From Arcicella rosea (GTDB lineage Bacteria > Bacteroidota > Bacteroidia > Cytophagales > Spirosomataceae), in assembly GCF_014204325.1 (NCBI RefSeq), contig NZ_JACHKT010000014.1, forward strand, positions 62,001 to 126,000: a DNA stretch of 64,000 nt, in the 5' to 3' direction. Both the position numbers and the translations under genes were made by a program. Shown here piece after piece: positions 19,147 to 26,557 of the stretch. Position 1 is the first letter of the stretch, and each line of letters starts with the position of its first letter. The notes below the pieces were generated by a model. The model was given only the letters and a program-made list of their open reading frames with translations, did not search any database and was not told the origin of the DNA.

Positions 19147-19192
19147 ATTCTTTCAATAGGGGTGGAATTAATTCCACCTCTATTGAAAGAAT
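19147..19192. repeat. 46-bp near-perfect palindrome with GGAATTAATTCC core
   Basis: The arms ATTCTTTCAATAGGGGTGG / CCACCTCTATTGAAAGAAT match with one G/T-type difference around the centre GGAATTAATTCC. It lies just beyond the kinase stop codon, where it may also end transcription. It shares its core logic with the palindromes at 20545 and 21172. Confidence 0.8.
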
Positions 19193-19212
19193 AAGAAATG
19201 ATCTCTAAAAAC

Positions 19213-20523
19213 TTACTTTAGTGAAGTTATGCACTGATAAATCTCTTCAAAACTCGGTCGGGCGAAAACTACTTCGTTCATACATTTTGTTACTAAATCT
19301 TGAAGTATCTGTACTTTGTCTTGGTCGGTTTCGTCGGCTTGAAGGTATCTTAATAAATCATCCAACAAACAAGCAAAAGCCCTTACTTCCAAACGCTGAA
19401 TAGCGGCGGCTTTGCTTGAATGCACATGATAAGTACTTCCCGCTCCGAAATCGCCAAATAAAGTGTTGGCTTCTTCGTCCACCAAAGTATTATGAGCATA
19501 TAGGTCGCCATGCGAAACACCCAAAGCGTGCAAATGTTTACCTACACTGGCAATTGAAGCTGAAATTTTTATCACTTCTGCCAAGGTAAAAACTGTTTCG
19601 GGCGGATAAGTATCTCTGGTACAGGTTTCAAAACTTGGTGCCCCCCCCAAATTCCTGAAATTCGCAGGAATCAATTCCATCAATAAACCATGTTTATCGG
19701 CTGGATGTTCTTTGATTTTGCCTAATACTGTTACCAAATTCGGATGATTTCCTGCCGAAATACAAGCGTTCATTTCATCAGTTGGCAATCCATCGCTGGT
19801 TACTTCTCCTTTATATACTTTTACGGCAATGGTTTTTTGTTGGGTAATCCACTCAGCTTTTGAGATATTTCCAGAAGCACCTTCGCCCAATTGTTCTTTT
19901 ATCTCCAATTCATGCCAAGCAATTTCTTCTAAAGCGATTTGTTCTTCGGTACTTTCCGAAAATGGATTTCCTGCAAAAGCCAACCAAGAAAGTTGAGGAA
20001 AAGAAAGCAATTCTTCAGGAAATACTTCAATCTGATTGGCTGAAATACGAAGTAATTGTAAATTTTTACAAGCTGATAATTCTTTGGGTAAAGCTTTTAA
20101 TCGATTACCTGCCAACATTAATTTTTGCATTCGGTTACATTTTCCGATTGAAGCAGGAATACTTTCGATGGCATTGTTGGTCAGAATTAGCCAACGAGTA
20201 GTATAAGGAATGGCGTTTTCGGGAATACTTTGAATTTGATTGGTTTTAAAGCCAATCATTTCAAGGTGTTGACATTCGCCCAAAACTGCTGGAAATTCAG
20301 TGAATAGATTATCAGAAAAGAAAGCAATTTTTAGTTTTTTTAGCTGGGCAAAGTCATCGGGTAAGGCTGAAAGTTCATTACCTGATAAATCTAAAATTTC
20401 TAAAGTATCTGCCAGTTGATAGATTTCTTTGGGAAAGCTTTTTAAGCCACAAGATAATTTTAAACGTGTTGTTCCTAATAATTCTCCTGAGTACAATTGT
20501 TGGAGTGTCTGCATGAATGGCAA
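19213..20523 (-). CDS. Leucine-rich-repeat protein kinase
   Basis: A 436-residue cytoplasmic protein with two parts. Residues about 18-190 are leucine-rich repeats (LEILDLSGNELSALP, RMQKLMLAGNRLKALP and so on). Residues about 205-436 are a Hanks-type Ser/Thr kinase fold: glycine loop LGEGASGNISKA, ATP-binding Lys235 in IAVKVYKG, catalytic loop HGDLYAHNTL (Asp340, Asn345), and FGDFG (Asp358). The HRD Arg is replaced by Gly, so it is not an RD kinase and activation-loop phosphorylation may not be needed. The length matches the known bacterial LRR-kinase family. No signal peptide or membrane helix is present. Substrates are unknown. An eight-G run lies in the coding strand near codons 292-295. 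Confidence 0.9.
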   Translation of the reverse strand: MPFMQTLQQLYSGELLGTTRLKLSCGLKSFPKEIYQLADTLEILDLSGNELSALPDDFAQLKKLKIAFFSDNLFTEFPAVLGECQHLEMIGFKTNQIQSIPENAIPYTTRWLILTNNAIESIPASIGKCNRMQKLMLAGNRLKALPKELSACKNLQLLRISANQIEVFPEELLSFPQLSWLAFAGNPFSESTEEQIALEEIAWHELEIKEQLGEGASGNISKAEWITQQKTIAVKVYKGEVTSDGLPTDEMNACISAGNHPNLVTVLGKIKEHPADKHGLLMELIPANFRNLGGAPSFETCTRDTYPPETVFTLAEVIKISASIASVGKHLHALGVSHGDLYAHNTLVDEEANTLFGDFGAGSTYHVHSSKAAAIQRLEVRAFACLLDDLLRYLQADETDQDKVQILQDLVTKCMNEVVFARPSFEEIYQCITSLK

Positions 20524-20544
20524 AGGTTTGTTTTTTCAAAGATA

Positions 20545-20564
20545 GATTGGGATTAATCCCAATC
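20545..20564. repeat. 20-bp palindrome GATTGGGATTAATCCCAATC
   Basis: A perfect palindrome just upstream of the LRR-kinase start. Its 16-bp core TTGGGATTAATCCCAA recurs exactly at 21184-21199. Confidence 0.8.
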
Positions 20565-20605
20565 CTATAGATAAGAAAACAAGTTTTTATAGAAAATCTA
20601 TTGAT

Positions 20606-20640
20606 TACTGATGGCATGACTTGAAGTCATGCCATCAGTA
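20606..20640. repeat. 35-bp perfect inverted repeat, TACTGATGGCATGACT arms
   Basis: Sixteen-base arms around the loop TGA. A degenerate copy starting TACTGATGGCATGA lies at 21117, on the other side of the small lipoprotein gene. Confidence 0.85.
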
Positions 20641-20745
20641 TAAATCAGCACTTTGCTGTATAAAGTTGATAAACAATCGACTAATTACAACTATTACAGT
20701 TTGTGACGTGTCTTTAGAAAGTTCGTCTCTCAAATTGTACAAAAA

Positions 20746-21111
20746 ATGAAAATACTTTCAGCATTTATTTTACTGCTTTTATTCACGCTATCTCTTAGCT
20801 GTAAAGACGAAGAGGTTTCTCCGCAAAAAGCGATTTTAGGGAAATGGGAGTTAGTTGGTATTGGTAATGGAAAAGTGGAAATATCAGCTAATTTAAAATG
20901 GTATGATGAGTATCTTGAGGACAGTATCTTGCTACAACACGAATATAGTAGGGGAAAAATAGTTAAAACAAAATACTATTGGGAAAGCAATGGTTTTTTG
21001 AATACAGATGGGACTACTTATAAATGTGTATTTTATAAAGACACTATGCAATTAGACTACGCTCATGCAAATGCTTTATTTATGACACTTTTTTACAAAC
21101 GGGTTAAATAA
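20746..21111 (+). CDS. Small lipocalin-like lipoprotein, unknown function
   Basis: A 121-residue protein with a lipoprotein signal: MKILSAFILLLLFTLSLSC puts the modified Cys at residue 19. Then comes EEVSPQKAILGKWELVGIG, the usual opening of small Bacteroidota lipocalin-like lipoproteins, followed by predicted beta-rich sequence ending MTLFYKRVK. No catalytic motif is visible. It stands alone between two mirrored pairs of palindromic repeats, so it may be part of a mobile or rearranged segment. Confidence 0.78.
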   Translation: MKILSAFILLLLFTLSLSCKDEEVSPQKAILGKWELVGIGNGKVEISANLKWYDEYLEDSILLQHEYSRGKIVKTKYYWESNGFLNTDGTTYKCVFYKDTMQLDYAHANALFMTLFYKRVK

Positions 21112-21116
21112 ATACT

Positions 21117-21140
21117 AGTACTGATGGCATGAATCAAGTC
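21117..21140. repeat. Degenerate copy of the TACTGATGGCATGA repeat
   Basis: Shares TACTGATGGCATGA with the left arm of the element at 20606. The right arm is reduced to CAAGTCAT. Confidence 0.65.
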
Positions 21141-21171
21141 ATTTAAACGAATAAAATAGATTTACTCTTTT

Positions 21172-21213
21172 AACATCAATAGGGTTGGGATTAATCCCAA
21201 CCCTATTGATGTT
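21172..21213. repeat. 42-bp perfect palindrome with TTGGGATTAATCCCAA core
   Basis: The arms AACATCAATAGGGTTGGGATT / AATCCCAACCCTATTGATGTT are fully complementary with no loop. The core is identical to the palindrome at 20545. Confidence 0.85.
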
Positions 21214-21243
21214 TGATTATTTGTTGTACTCAGTAATCTAATT

Positions 21244-21645
21244 TTATACTCTTGCTTTTTCTAATAAAGCCTTTGTTGCTCTGATGCCAGCGTCTTCATC
21301 CAAATAGTTTTCTTTTGCTCCCATCATATTTATCGTACTCATGAATAATTTTAGCATCTTTGAAAGCCTCTAAAGTCATGGCTTTAGGTTTTTCTCTTTC
21401 GGTAAAATTACCAAAATCAGGCAAACAACCAGCGAATGGATTGTTTACTTGTTTCAATAAAGCCACTAACCAATCTGGATTGGTAGAAATGGTGATATAA
21501 TTTTCGATGATTCCGCCAAAGAAATTTCAAAATGAGGTTTAGCTGTACCAAAAACGGTTTCAGGAAGAAAACTCGCCGCAGTTAGTAAGCCCAATTGCCC
21601 CATAAACTCACGACGACTTGAATGATTTTGTGCTAAGTTTTCCAT
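21244..21645 (-). pseudogene. Wrecked Tat-exported sugar phosphate isomerase/epimerase-like TIM-barrel gene
   Basis: From the ATG at 21645 the minus strand reads MENLAQNHSSRREFMGQLGL, a twin-arginine signal, and stops early. After a frame change it reads ENYITISTNPDWLVALLKQV, NNPFAGCLPDFGNF and EKPKAMTLEAFKDAKIIHEYD. After another it ends DEDAGIRATKALLEKARV before a TAA at 21244. These are pieces of the C-terminal half of the AP-endonuclease-2-type sugar isomerase/epimerase family. About 130 residues remain of an expected 290-310, so the central barrel is deleted and at least two frameshifts exist. It lies directly downstream of the ThuA-PQQ gene on the same strand. Confidence 0.82.
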
Positions 21646-21658
21646 TGGTTTTGAAATA

Positions 21659-21770
21659 AAACCTCATCCCCCAGCCCCTTCTCCTGTAGAGAAGGGGAGA
21701 AGACTTTTTGATTTAAAGCTCCCCTCTCTGACGGAGAGGGGTTGGGGCGACCGTCGCTGCGGGTGAGGTA
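21659..21770. repeat. GC-rich imperfect inverted repeat
   Basis: Much more GC-rich than its surroundings. The left part (ACCTCATCCCCCAGCCCCTT, then CTCC...GAGAAGGGGAG) is roughly the reverse complement of the right part (CTCCCCTCTCTGACGGAG, then AGGGGTTGGGG...GGGTGAGGT). It lies between the ThuA-PQQ gene and the pseudogene. It resembles non-autonomous palindromic repeats seen in many bacterial genomes; no transposase is present. Confidence 0.75.
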
Positions 21771-21781
21771 TGCTGCTATAC

Positions 21782-24700
21782 TTACTTTTTATCTCCATCA
21801 AAAGCCATTCCCATCGCTTCTAATTTCACTTTTGTAACAGCTCCTGCATCATTTTTGATAAAGACTACAATGGCTTTTCCGCCTGCATCATATTTATCTG
21901 CTGTGCCAGTAGCCGTTAATTCACCTACTTGTCCGCCAGCATCAATCATCAATTTGTCATCTTTTACTGATATTGAGATTTCTTCAAATGGCAAGCCTGT
22001 CATTTTATATTTACCTGCATAAATAGTCAAATCCGTTTTGGCTTCTGGTGTTGTAGTGGCTGCTGGAGCGGATTCTCCAATTTCTGTTTTAAACTCAGCA
22101 CCCATTACCACCATTAAAGATTGTCCTTCTGCTTTTTGATTTTGGAAAACTACATACAAATCATGCGTACCATCTGTTGGTGCAATACTGATGTCAACAA
22201 GTTTTCCTGCAAAACTCATTTCGTCTGTTGGGGCGATAAACGGAGAAGCTCCAATTACTTTACCTGTTGGCGAATCAATGCGAATTTCAATGACTCCACC
22301 TTGTGCATTTAACTGCGGTTTTGGGGTCATGGCTACGAATGAAATTTGCTTAATTTCACTTAAATCAATTTGAGAAAGCGAAACGTAAGAGCCAGATTTT
22401 GAAGGAATTGCTAATTCATTTCCTCCGAATGACATTTTTGAAACGGCTTCATACTTATCAAATTTATGCGGACTCATTTTCGCATTACGCAAAGTAAAAG
22501 TCTTCTCTGAAGCTAAAGAAGGAATATCTTTTGAACCTTGATCTTGATAAGAAGCACGTAAAATATACACTCCTTGTCCTTTGTCGTTTGCAGGTAATTT
22601 TGTTGTGTAAGTACCTTTTACGGGTAAAGAATTTACTTTTGCTTTGTCTTGCGATAAACTCAAAATATACTTCACCATATCGGAAGCATCCGCTGCCGAA
22701 AGTTGTGGGTGACCGCTCATTGGTACTTCGCCCCAAACACCACTTCCACCAGAAATTACTTTTTTAGTTAATCTTTCTAAAGCACCTCCATCGTTTTTGT
22801 ATTTCGCTGCTACTTCTTTGTACATTGGACCAACAGATTTTTTGTCAACACTATGGCAGGCCTTACAGTCGCTTGCTTCCATCAATTTTTTGCCCGAAGC
22901 AAAACTTGCCGAAGCATCTGCCGAACGGTGTCCTTGTGAGATAGCGATTTTATCAAAACCTTCTGCCAAATAATCAATACTTACTGCTACTTGCTCAGGT
23001 TTGATTTTTCCATTAGCCAAACTGCCGTCTTCTCTATCGCTTACTTTTACTTCATAATCGAATGGTTTATTCGGGAAGTAAAATGTTTTATTACTCTTCG
23101 GTAAATCAAAAGCTAAGGTTGGCGGTTCATTTCCAGCCGTTAGTTCCATTGATTGACTATTGCTTTGTCCTTTACCGTCCGAAACCGTTAACGTCGCTTT
23201 ATAAATGCCCGCTTTCGTCAATGTCAAACTTGCTTCTGGCGTATTGATTACTTTTACAAATCCTTTTTTATCTGTGATTTTCCAAGAATATTTCAGCACA
23301 TCGCCGTCGGCATCTACTGTACCTTTCGAGCTAAGTACTACTTTAAAAGGAATGGCTCCACCCATTTTGCCTGAGGCAATTTGTACAATTGGCTTACGAT
23401 TTCCGCCATTGTATTCGATGCGAATCAAACGAGCATCATCATTGGCAGTAAACCAACCCGAACCGTACTCCAACATATATAAATCGCCATTTTCAGCAAA
23501 TTCCATATCCATCGGATTACTGAATTTATAGCTTGGCATAAAGCGTTCCATCGAAACATAATTTCCTTCTTTATCCAAAGTAACTGCCATAATCCAGCCA
23601 CGCATCCATTCATAAATCAATACTTTCCCATCGTAATATTTCGGAAAAGCATGATTGGCATTTTTGAAAGCTTCACTATAAAATACTGGCCCAGCCATGG
23701 CATTTCTACCGCCACTACCAACTAATGGGAATTCTGGAGATTCTCCATAAGGATACCAAATAAATGCTTTTTGTGCAGGCGGTAATACTTTCAAGCCTGT
23801 ATTGTTTGGTGAAGTATTCGTTGGTGCATTAGCATCCCACAATTCTAATGATTTATTATTGACAAAATCAAATTTGTTATAGGCTTTGTTGTCTCCTACA
23901 AAATGAGGCCAGCCATAATTGCCTGCTTTGCGTGCTTGTCCTACTTCGTCATGTCCTGCGGGGCCACGGTCGGCGGCTGGTTTGTTAGCATCTGGACCAA
24001 CTTCTCCCCAATATAAATTACCATTTTTCTGGTCAACTGAAATACGGAAAGGATTACGATGTCCCATTGTGTAAATTTCAGGACGAGTATTTGGCGTACC
24101 TTTTGCGAATAAATTTCCCTCTGGAATGGAATAAGAACCATCTGAAGTAGGTTTAATTCTGATGATTTTACCTCTTAAATCATTCGTATTGGCAGAAGAT
24201 TTCTGAGCATCCCAAGCACTGCGGTCTGGGCGTTCGTCGCTTGGGCTATAACCGCTTGAACCATGTGGGTTTGTGTTATCACCTGTTGAAAGGAAAAGAT
24301 TTCCTGCTTTATCCCAAGCGATAGAGCCACCCGTATGGCAACATTGTTCTCTTTGCGTTGGGATTTCTAATAATACTTTTTTAGAATCTAATATCAATTC
24401 ATCACCACGTAATTCATAGCGAGTCAAAATGTTTTTGGCGTCGTCGCCTACTGGAGAATAATATAAGTAAATCCAGTGATTTTGAGCGAAGTTCGGGTCT
24501 TTACTCAAACCTAATAAACCATCTTCCGCTTCCGAAATTTTACCTTCTTTGTCTTTATATTTTGTACTTACTGGAATGGAAGCAATGGTTTTTAATTGTT
24601 TGGTTTTAGTATTATACAAACGAACATCTCCACGACGCTCGATGAATAAAATACGACCATCATTCAACACGCTCAATTCCATTGGCTCGCTTAGTTTTTC

Positions 24701-25531
24701 TTCTAAAACTACTTTTGCAAAGCGGTTTTCTTCTGGACGAGCCTTTGCGTAATCCAACGGCTTTGGTGCGTCTCCACCAATTACATAATTCAAACCAGCC
24801 CAAAGATGTGCTAAGAAAAGTGGTTCAGAAAATGTTTGGTCGGTATGTCCCATCGCAGTATAAAAAGAGCGACCGCCATCAAATTCGTGATACCAGCTAA
24901 TGGGGTGATTGTCGCCATTTTTTCCACCTTGGTATGTTTTTTCATCCAATTTCACCACAACGTTAATTGTTGGGTCAATTTTCTGAAAACTGTAAAATTC
25001 ATCTTCACGCTCAAATTCATCAGGTAACATTTTAGTTGACCAATGATTTTTTTGTGAAACATAAAATTTACCTTTTTGTACATTGTTTGGCATCGGATGA
25101 TCCAAGAAGTACGCACCAGCCAAACGACCATACCAAGGCCATTCATACTCAGTATCCGTAGCAGCATGAATTCCTAAATAACCACCACCCGCTTGAATGT
25201 AGCGTTCAAATTCTCCTTGTTGTTCAGAATTCAATACATCACCTGTTGTACTTAAAAACACAACTGCCTTATAACGTTTTAGGTTAGCGGTATTAAAAGC
25301 TGAAGCATCCTCTGTTAAATCGACTGTGAAACCTTTCTCTTTTGCCATTTTCTGAAAAGCAGCTTGCCCTGCTTCGATAGATTGATGGCGGAAAGCTGCC
25401 GTTTTGCTAAAAACTAATACTCTGGGCGGATTCGTTTGTCCGACAAGTAACTGAGCACTTAACAAAAAAATACCCATTATCAGTAAAAAGGTATTCGTCA
25501 AGCTATGAAATCGGTAATGTTGTTTACTCAT
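21782..25531 (-). CDS. ThuA / PQQ-type sugar dehydrogenase / cytochrome c multidomain secreted protein
   Basis: A 1249-residue secreted fusion. After a signal peptide (hydrophobic to about residue 31, VGQ) come: ThuA trehalose-utilisation domain (about 35-250, RVLVFSKTAAFRHQSI, GYLGIHAATDTEYEWPWYGRL); six-bladed soluble glucose/sorbosone dehydrogenase propeller (about 265-700, with HTGGSIAWDKAGNLFLSTGD and MGHRNPFRISVDQ); PKD-like domain (about 725-800); class I cytochrome c with CKACH near residue 888; a CBM6-like segment (about 1010-1150); and a C-terminal beta domain. It probably oxidises a sugar and passes electrons to its own haem. The downstream isomerase is decayed. The combination is known in Bacteroidota, but its substrate is not established. 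Confidence 0.92.
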   Translation of the reverse strand: MSKQHYRFHSLTNTFLLIMGIFLLSAQLLVGQTNPPRVLVFSKTAAFRHQSIEAGQAAFQKMAKEKGFTVDLTEDASAFNTANLKRYKAVVFLSTTGDVLNSEQQGEFERYIQAGGGYLGIHAATDTEYEWPWYGRLAGAYFLDHPMPNNVQKGKFYVSQKNHWSTKMLPDEFEREDEFYSFQKIDPTINVVVKLDEKTYQGGKNGDNHPISWYHEFDGGRSFYTAMGHTDQTFSEPLFLAHLWAGLNYVIGGDAPKPLDYAKARPEENRFAKVVLEEKLSEPMELSVLNDGRILFIERRGDVRLYNTKTKQLKTIASIPVSTKYKDKEGKISEAEDGLLGLSKDPNFAQNHWIYLYYSPVGDDAKNILTRYELRGDELILDSKKVLLEIPTQREQCCHTGGSIAWDKAGNLFLSTGDNTNPHGSSGYSPSDERPDRSAWDAQKSSANTNDLRGKIIRIKPTSDGSYSIPEGNLFAKGTPNTRPEIYTMGHRNPFRISVDQKNGNLYWGEVGPDANKPAADRGPAGHDEVGQARKAGNYGWPHFVGDNKAYNKFDFVNNKSLELWDANAPTNTSPNNTGLKVLPPAQKAFIWYPYGESPEFPLVGSGGRNAMAGPVFYSEAFKNANHAFPKYYDGKVLIYEWMRGWIMAVTLDKEGNYVSMERFMPSYKFSNPMDMEFAENGDLYMLEYGSGWFTANDDARLIRIEYNGGNRKPIVQIASGKMGGAIPFKVVLSSKGTVDADGDVLKYSWKITDKKGFVKVINTPEASLTLTKAGIYKATLTVSDGKGQSNSQSMELTAGNEPPTLAFDLPKSNKTFYFPNKPFDYEVKVSDREDGSLANGKIKPEQVAVSIDYLAEGFDKIAISQGHRSADASASFASGKKLMEASDCKACHSVDKKSVGPMYKEVAAKYKNDGGALERLTKKVISGGSGVWGEVPMSGHPQLSAADASDMVKYILSLSQDKAKVNSLPVKGTYTTKLPANDKGQGVYILRASYQDQGSKDIPSLASEKTFTLRNAKMSPHKFDKYEAVSKMSFGGNELAIPSKSGSYVSLSQIDLSEIKQISFVAMTPKPQLNAQGGVIEIRIDSPTGKVIGASPFIAPTDEMSFAGKLVDISIAPTDGTHDLYVVFQNQKAEGQSLMVVMGAEFKTEIGESAPAATTTPEAKTDLTIYAGKYKMTGLPFEEISISVKDDKLMIDAGGQVGELTATGTADKYDAGGKAIVVFIKNDAGAVTKVKLEAMGMAFDGDKK

Positions 25532-25647
25532 CTTGAATGATTGTTTTGAATTAGATAATAAATTTAAATGATTGAAAATGAATACTATTCTGAGTGGATG
25601 ATTTACTGTTTACGTAAATAATTAAACAAATAATTGATTAAGTTTTA

Positions 25648-25672
25648 TCATTGTTTCATTATGGAACAATGA
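25648..25672. promoter_or_regulatory. Candidate operator: TCATTGTTTC ... GGAACAATGA inverted repeat
   Basis: Ten-base arms with one mismatch around ATTAT, in the divergent intergenic region between the ThuA-PQQ gene and the Nudix-type regulator. It is a plausible autoregulatory site; the role is inferred. Confidence 0.45.
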
Positions 25673-25683
25673 TACTTCATTTT

Positions 25684-25715
25684 CTTGAATCCGCCAAGTT
25701 TTTGTATTATTTTTG
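25684..25715 (+). promoter_or_regulatory. Candidate Bacteroidota promoter of the Nudix-type regulator
   Basis: TATTTTTG (25708-25715) fits the TAnnTTTG -7 element. CTTG (25684-25687), about 20 bases upstream, is a weak -33 element. It lies 27 bases before the ATG. Confidence 0.35.
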
Positions 25716-25742
25716 TAAAATTTTGAATCAAAAAGAAAGTAT

Positions 25743-26456
25743 ATGGAATCCGAACAAATAATTATTGACGAAGAGAAATTCATTCCACACTTATCTATCG
25801 ATTGTGTGATTTTTGGATTTCACGGAGAGCAATTAAAAGTTTTATTACCTAAAGTAAAGAATTTAGATTTGTGGTCATTGCCTGGTGGTTATGTCTTGAA
25901 AGATGAAGATATTGAAAAGGCAGCCCAAAGAATTTTAGAGGAAAGAACCGGAGTAACAGATATTTATCTTGAACAGTTTTATGTTTTTGGCAAAGCAAAT
26001 CGCTCGACAGGCGAAACGCTCAAGAAAATATTATTGAAGAATAATGTTAAGATTAATAATACGAGCTGGGTTTTTGAACGCTTTGTTTCAATTGGGTACT
26101 ATGCTTTGGTAGATTTTTCTAAAGTAAATACTAAAATTGGTATTTATGACGAAGCTTGCGAATGGCACGATATTCATCAATTACCCAACTTAGCTTTTGA
26201 TCATGCAGAAATTACCCAAAAAGCACTAGAAACACTTCGGTTTATGTTGGATGATAAACTGATTGGGTTAAATTTATTGCCCGAAACTTTTACGATGAAG
26301 GAACTCCAAATACTTTATGAAACTATTTTGGATAAACCTTTACGAAGAGATAATTTTCAAAGAAAAATATTATCGATGGGTATTTTGGAAAGAGTAGAAA
26401 AGAAATTTACAGGTGCGGCACACAAAGCTCCTTATCTTTATAAATTCATAAAATAA
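25743..26456 (+). CDS. Nudix-domain transcriptional regulator (NrtR/AraR-like)
   Basis: A 237-residue regulator with an N-terminal Nudix fold (about 15-155, VDCVIFGF-type opening, LWSLPGGYVLKDEDIEKAAQ) and a C-terminal winged helix (about 170-237, TFTMKELQILYETILDKPLR, RDNFQRKILSMGILE). In the Nudix box GX5EX7REUXEEXGU the sequence reads RILEERTGV, so the first Glu of REUxEE is replaced by Ile; hydrolase activity is probably lost and the domain kept as a ligand sensor. The family controls NAD or sugar (arabinose/xylose) catabolism. It is followed by a 2-oxoglutarate-semialdehyde dehydrogenase gene, which fits pentose oxidation. Confidence 0.9.
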   Translation: MESEQIIIDEEKFIPHLSIDCVIFGFHGEQLKVLLPKVKNLDLWSLPGGYVLKDEDIEKAAQRILEERTGVTDIYLEQFYVFGKANRSTGETLKKILLKNNVKINNTSWVFERFVSIGYYALVDFSKVNTKIGIYDEACEWHDIHQLPNLAFDHAEITQKALETLRFMLDDKLIGLNLLPETFTMKELQILYETILDKPLRRDNFQRKILSMGILERVEKKFTGAAHKAPYLYKFIK

Positions 26457-26525
26457 TAATTTATTGATTTTAGTTGTTGTTCATTAAGTAATTTACCTCT
26501 TAATTTCCCTTATTAATAAATACGT

Positions 26526-26545
26526 TGCACTACGATTAAAGTGCA
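26526..26545. promoter_or_regulatory. Candidate operator: TGCACT-N8-AGTGCA
   Basis: A perfect 6-bp inverted repeat 12 bases before the start of the aldehyde dehydrogenase gene. The position suits a repressor such as the adjacent Nudix-type regulator. The half-sites differ from those at 25648, so they need not bind the same protein. Confidence 0.4.
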
Positions 26546-26557
26546 GAAATCAATCAC

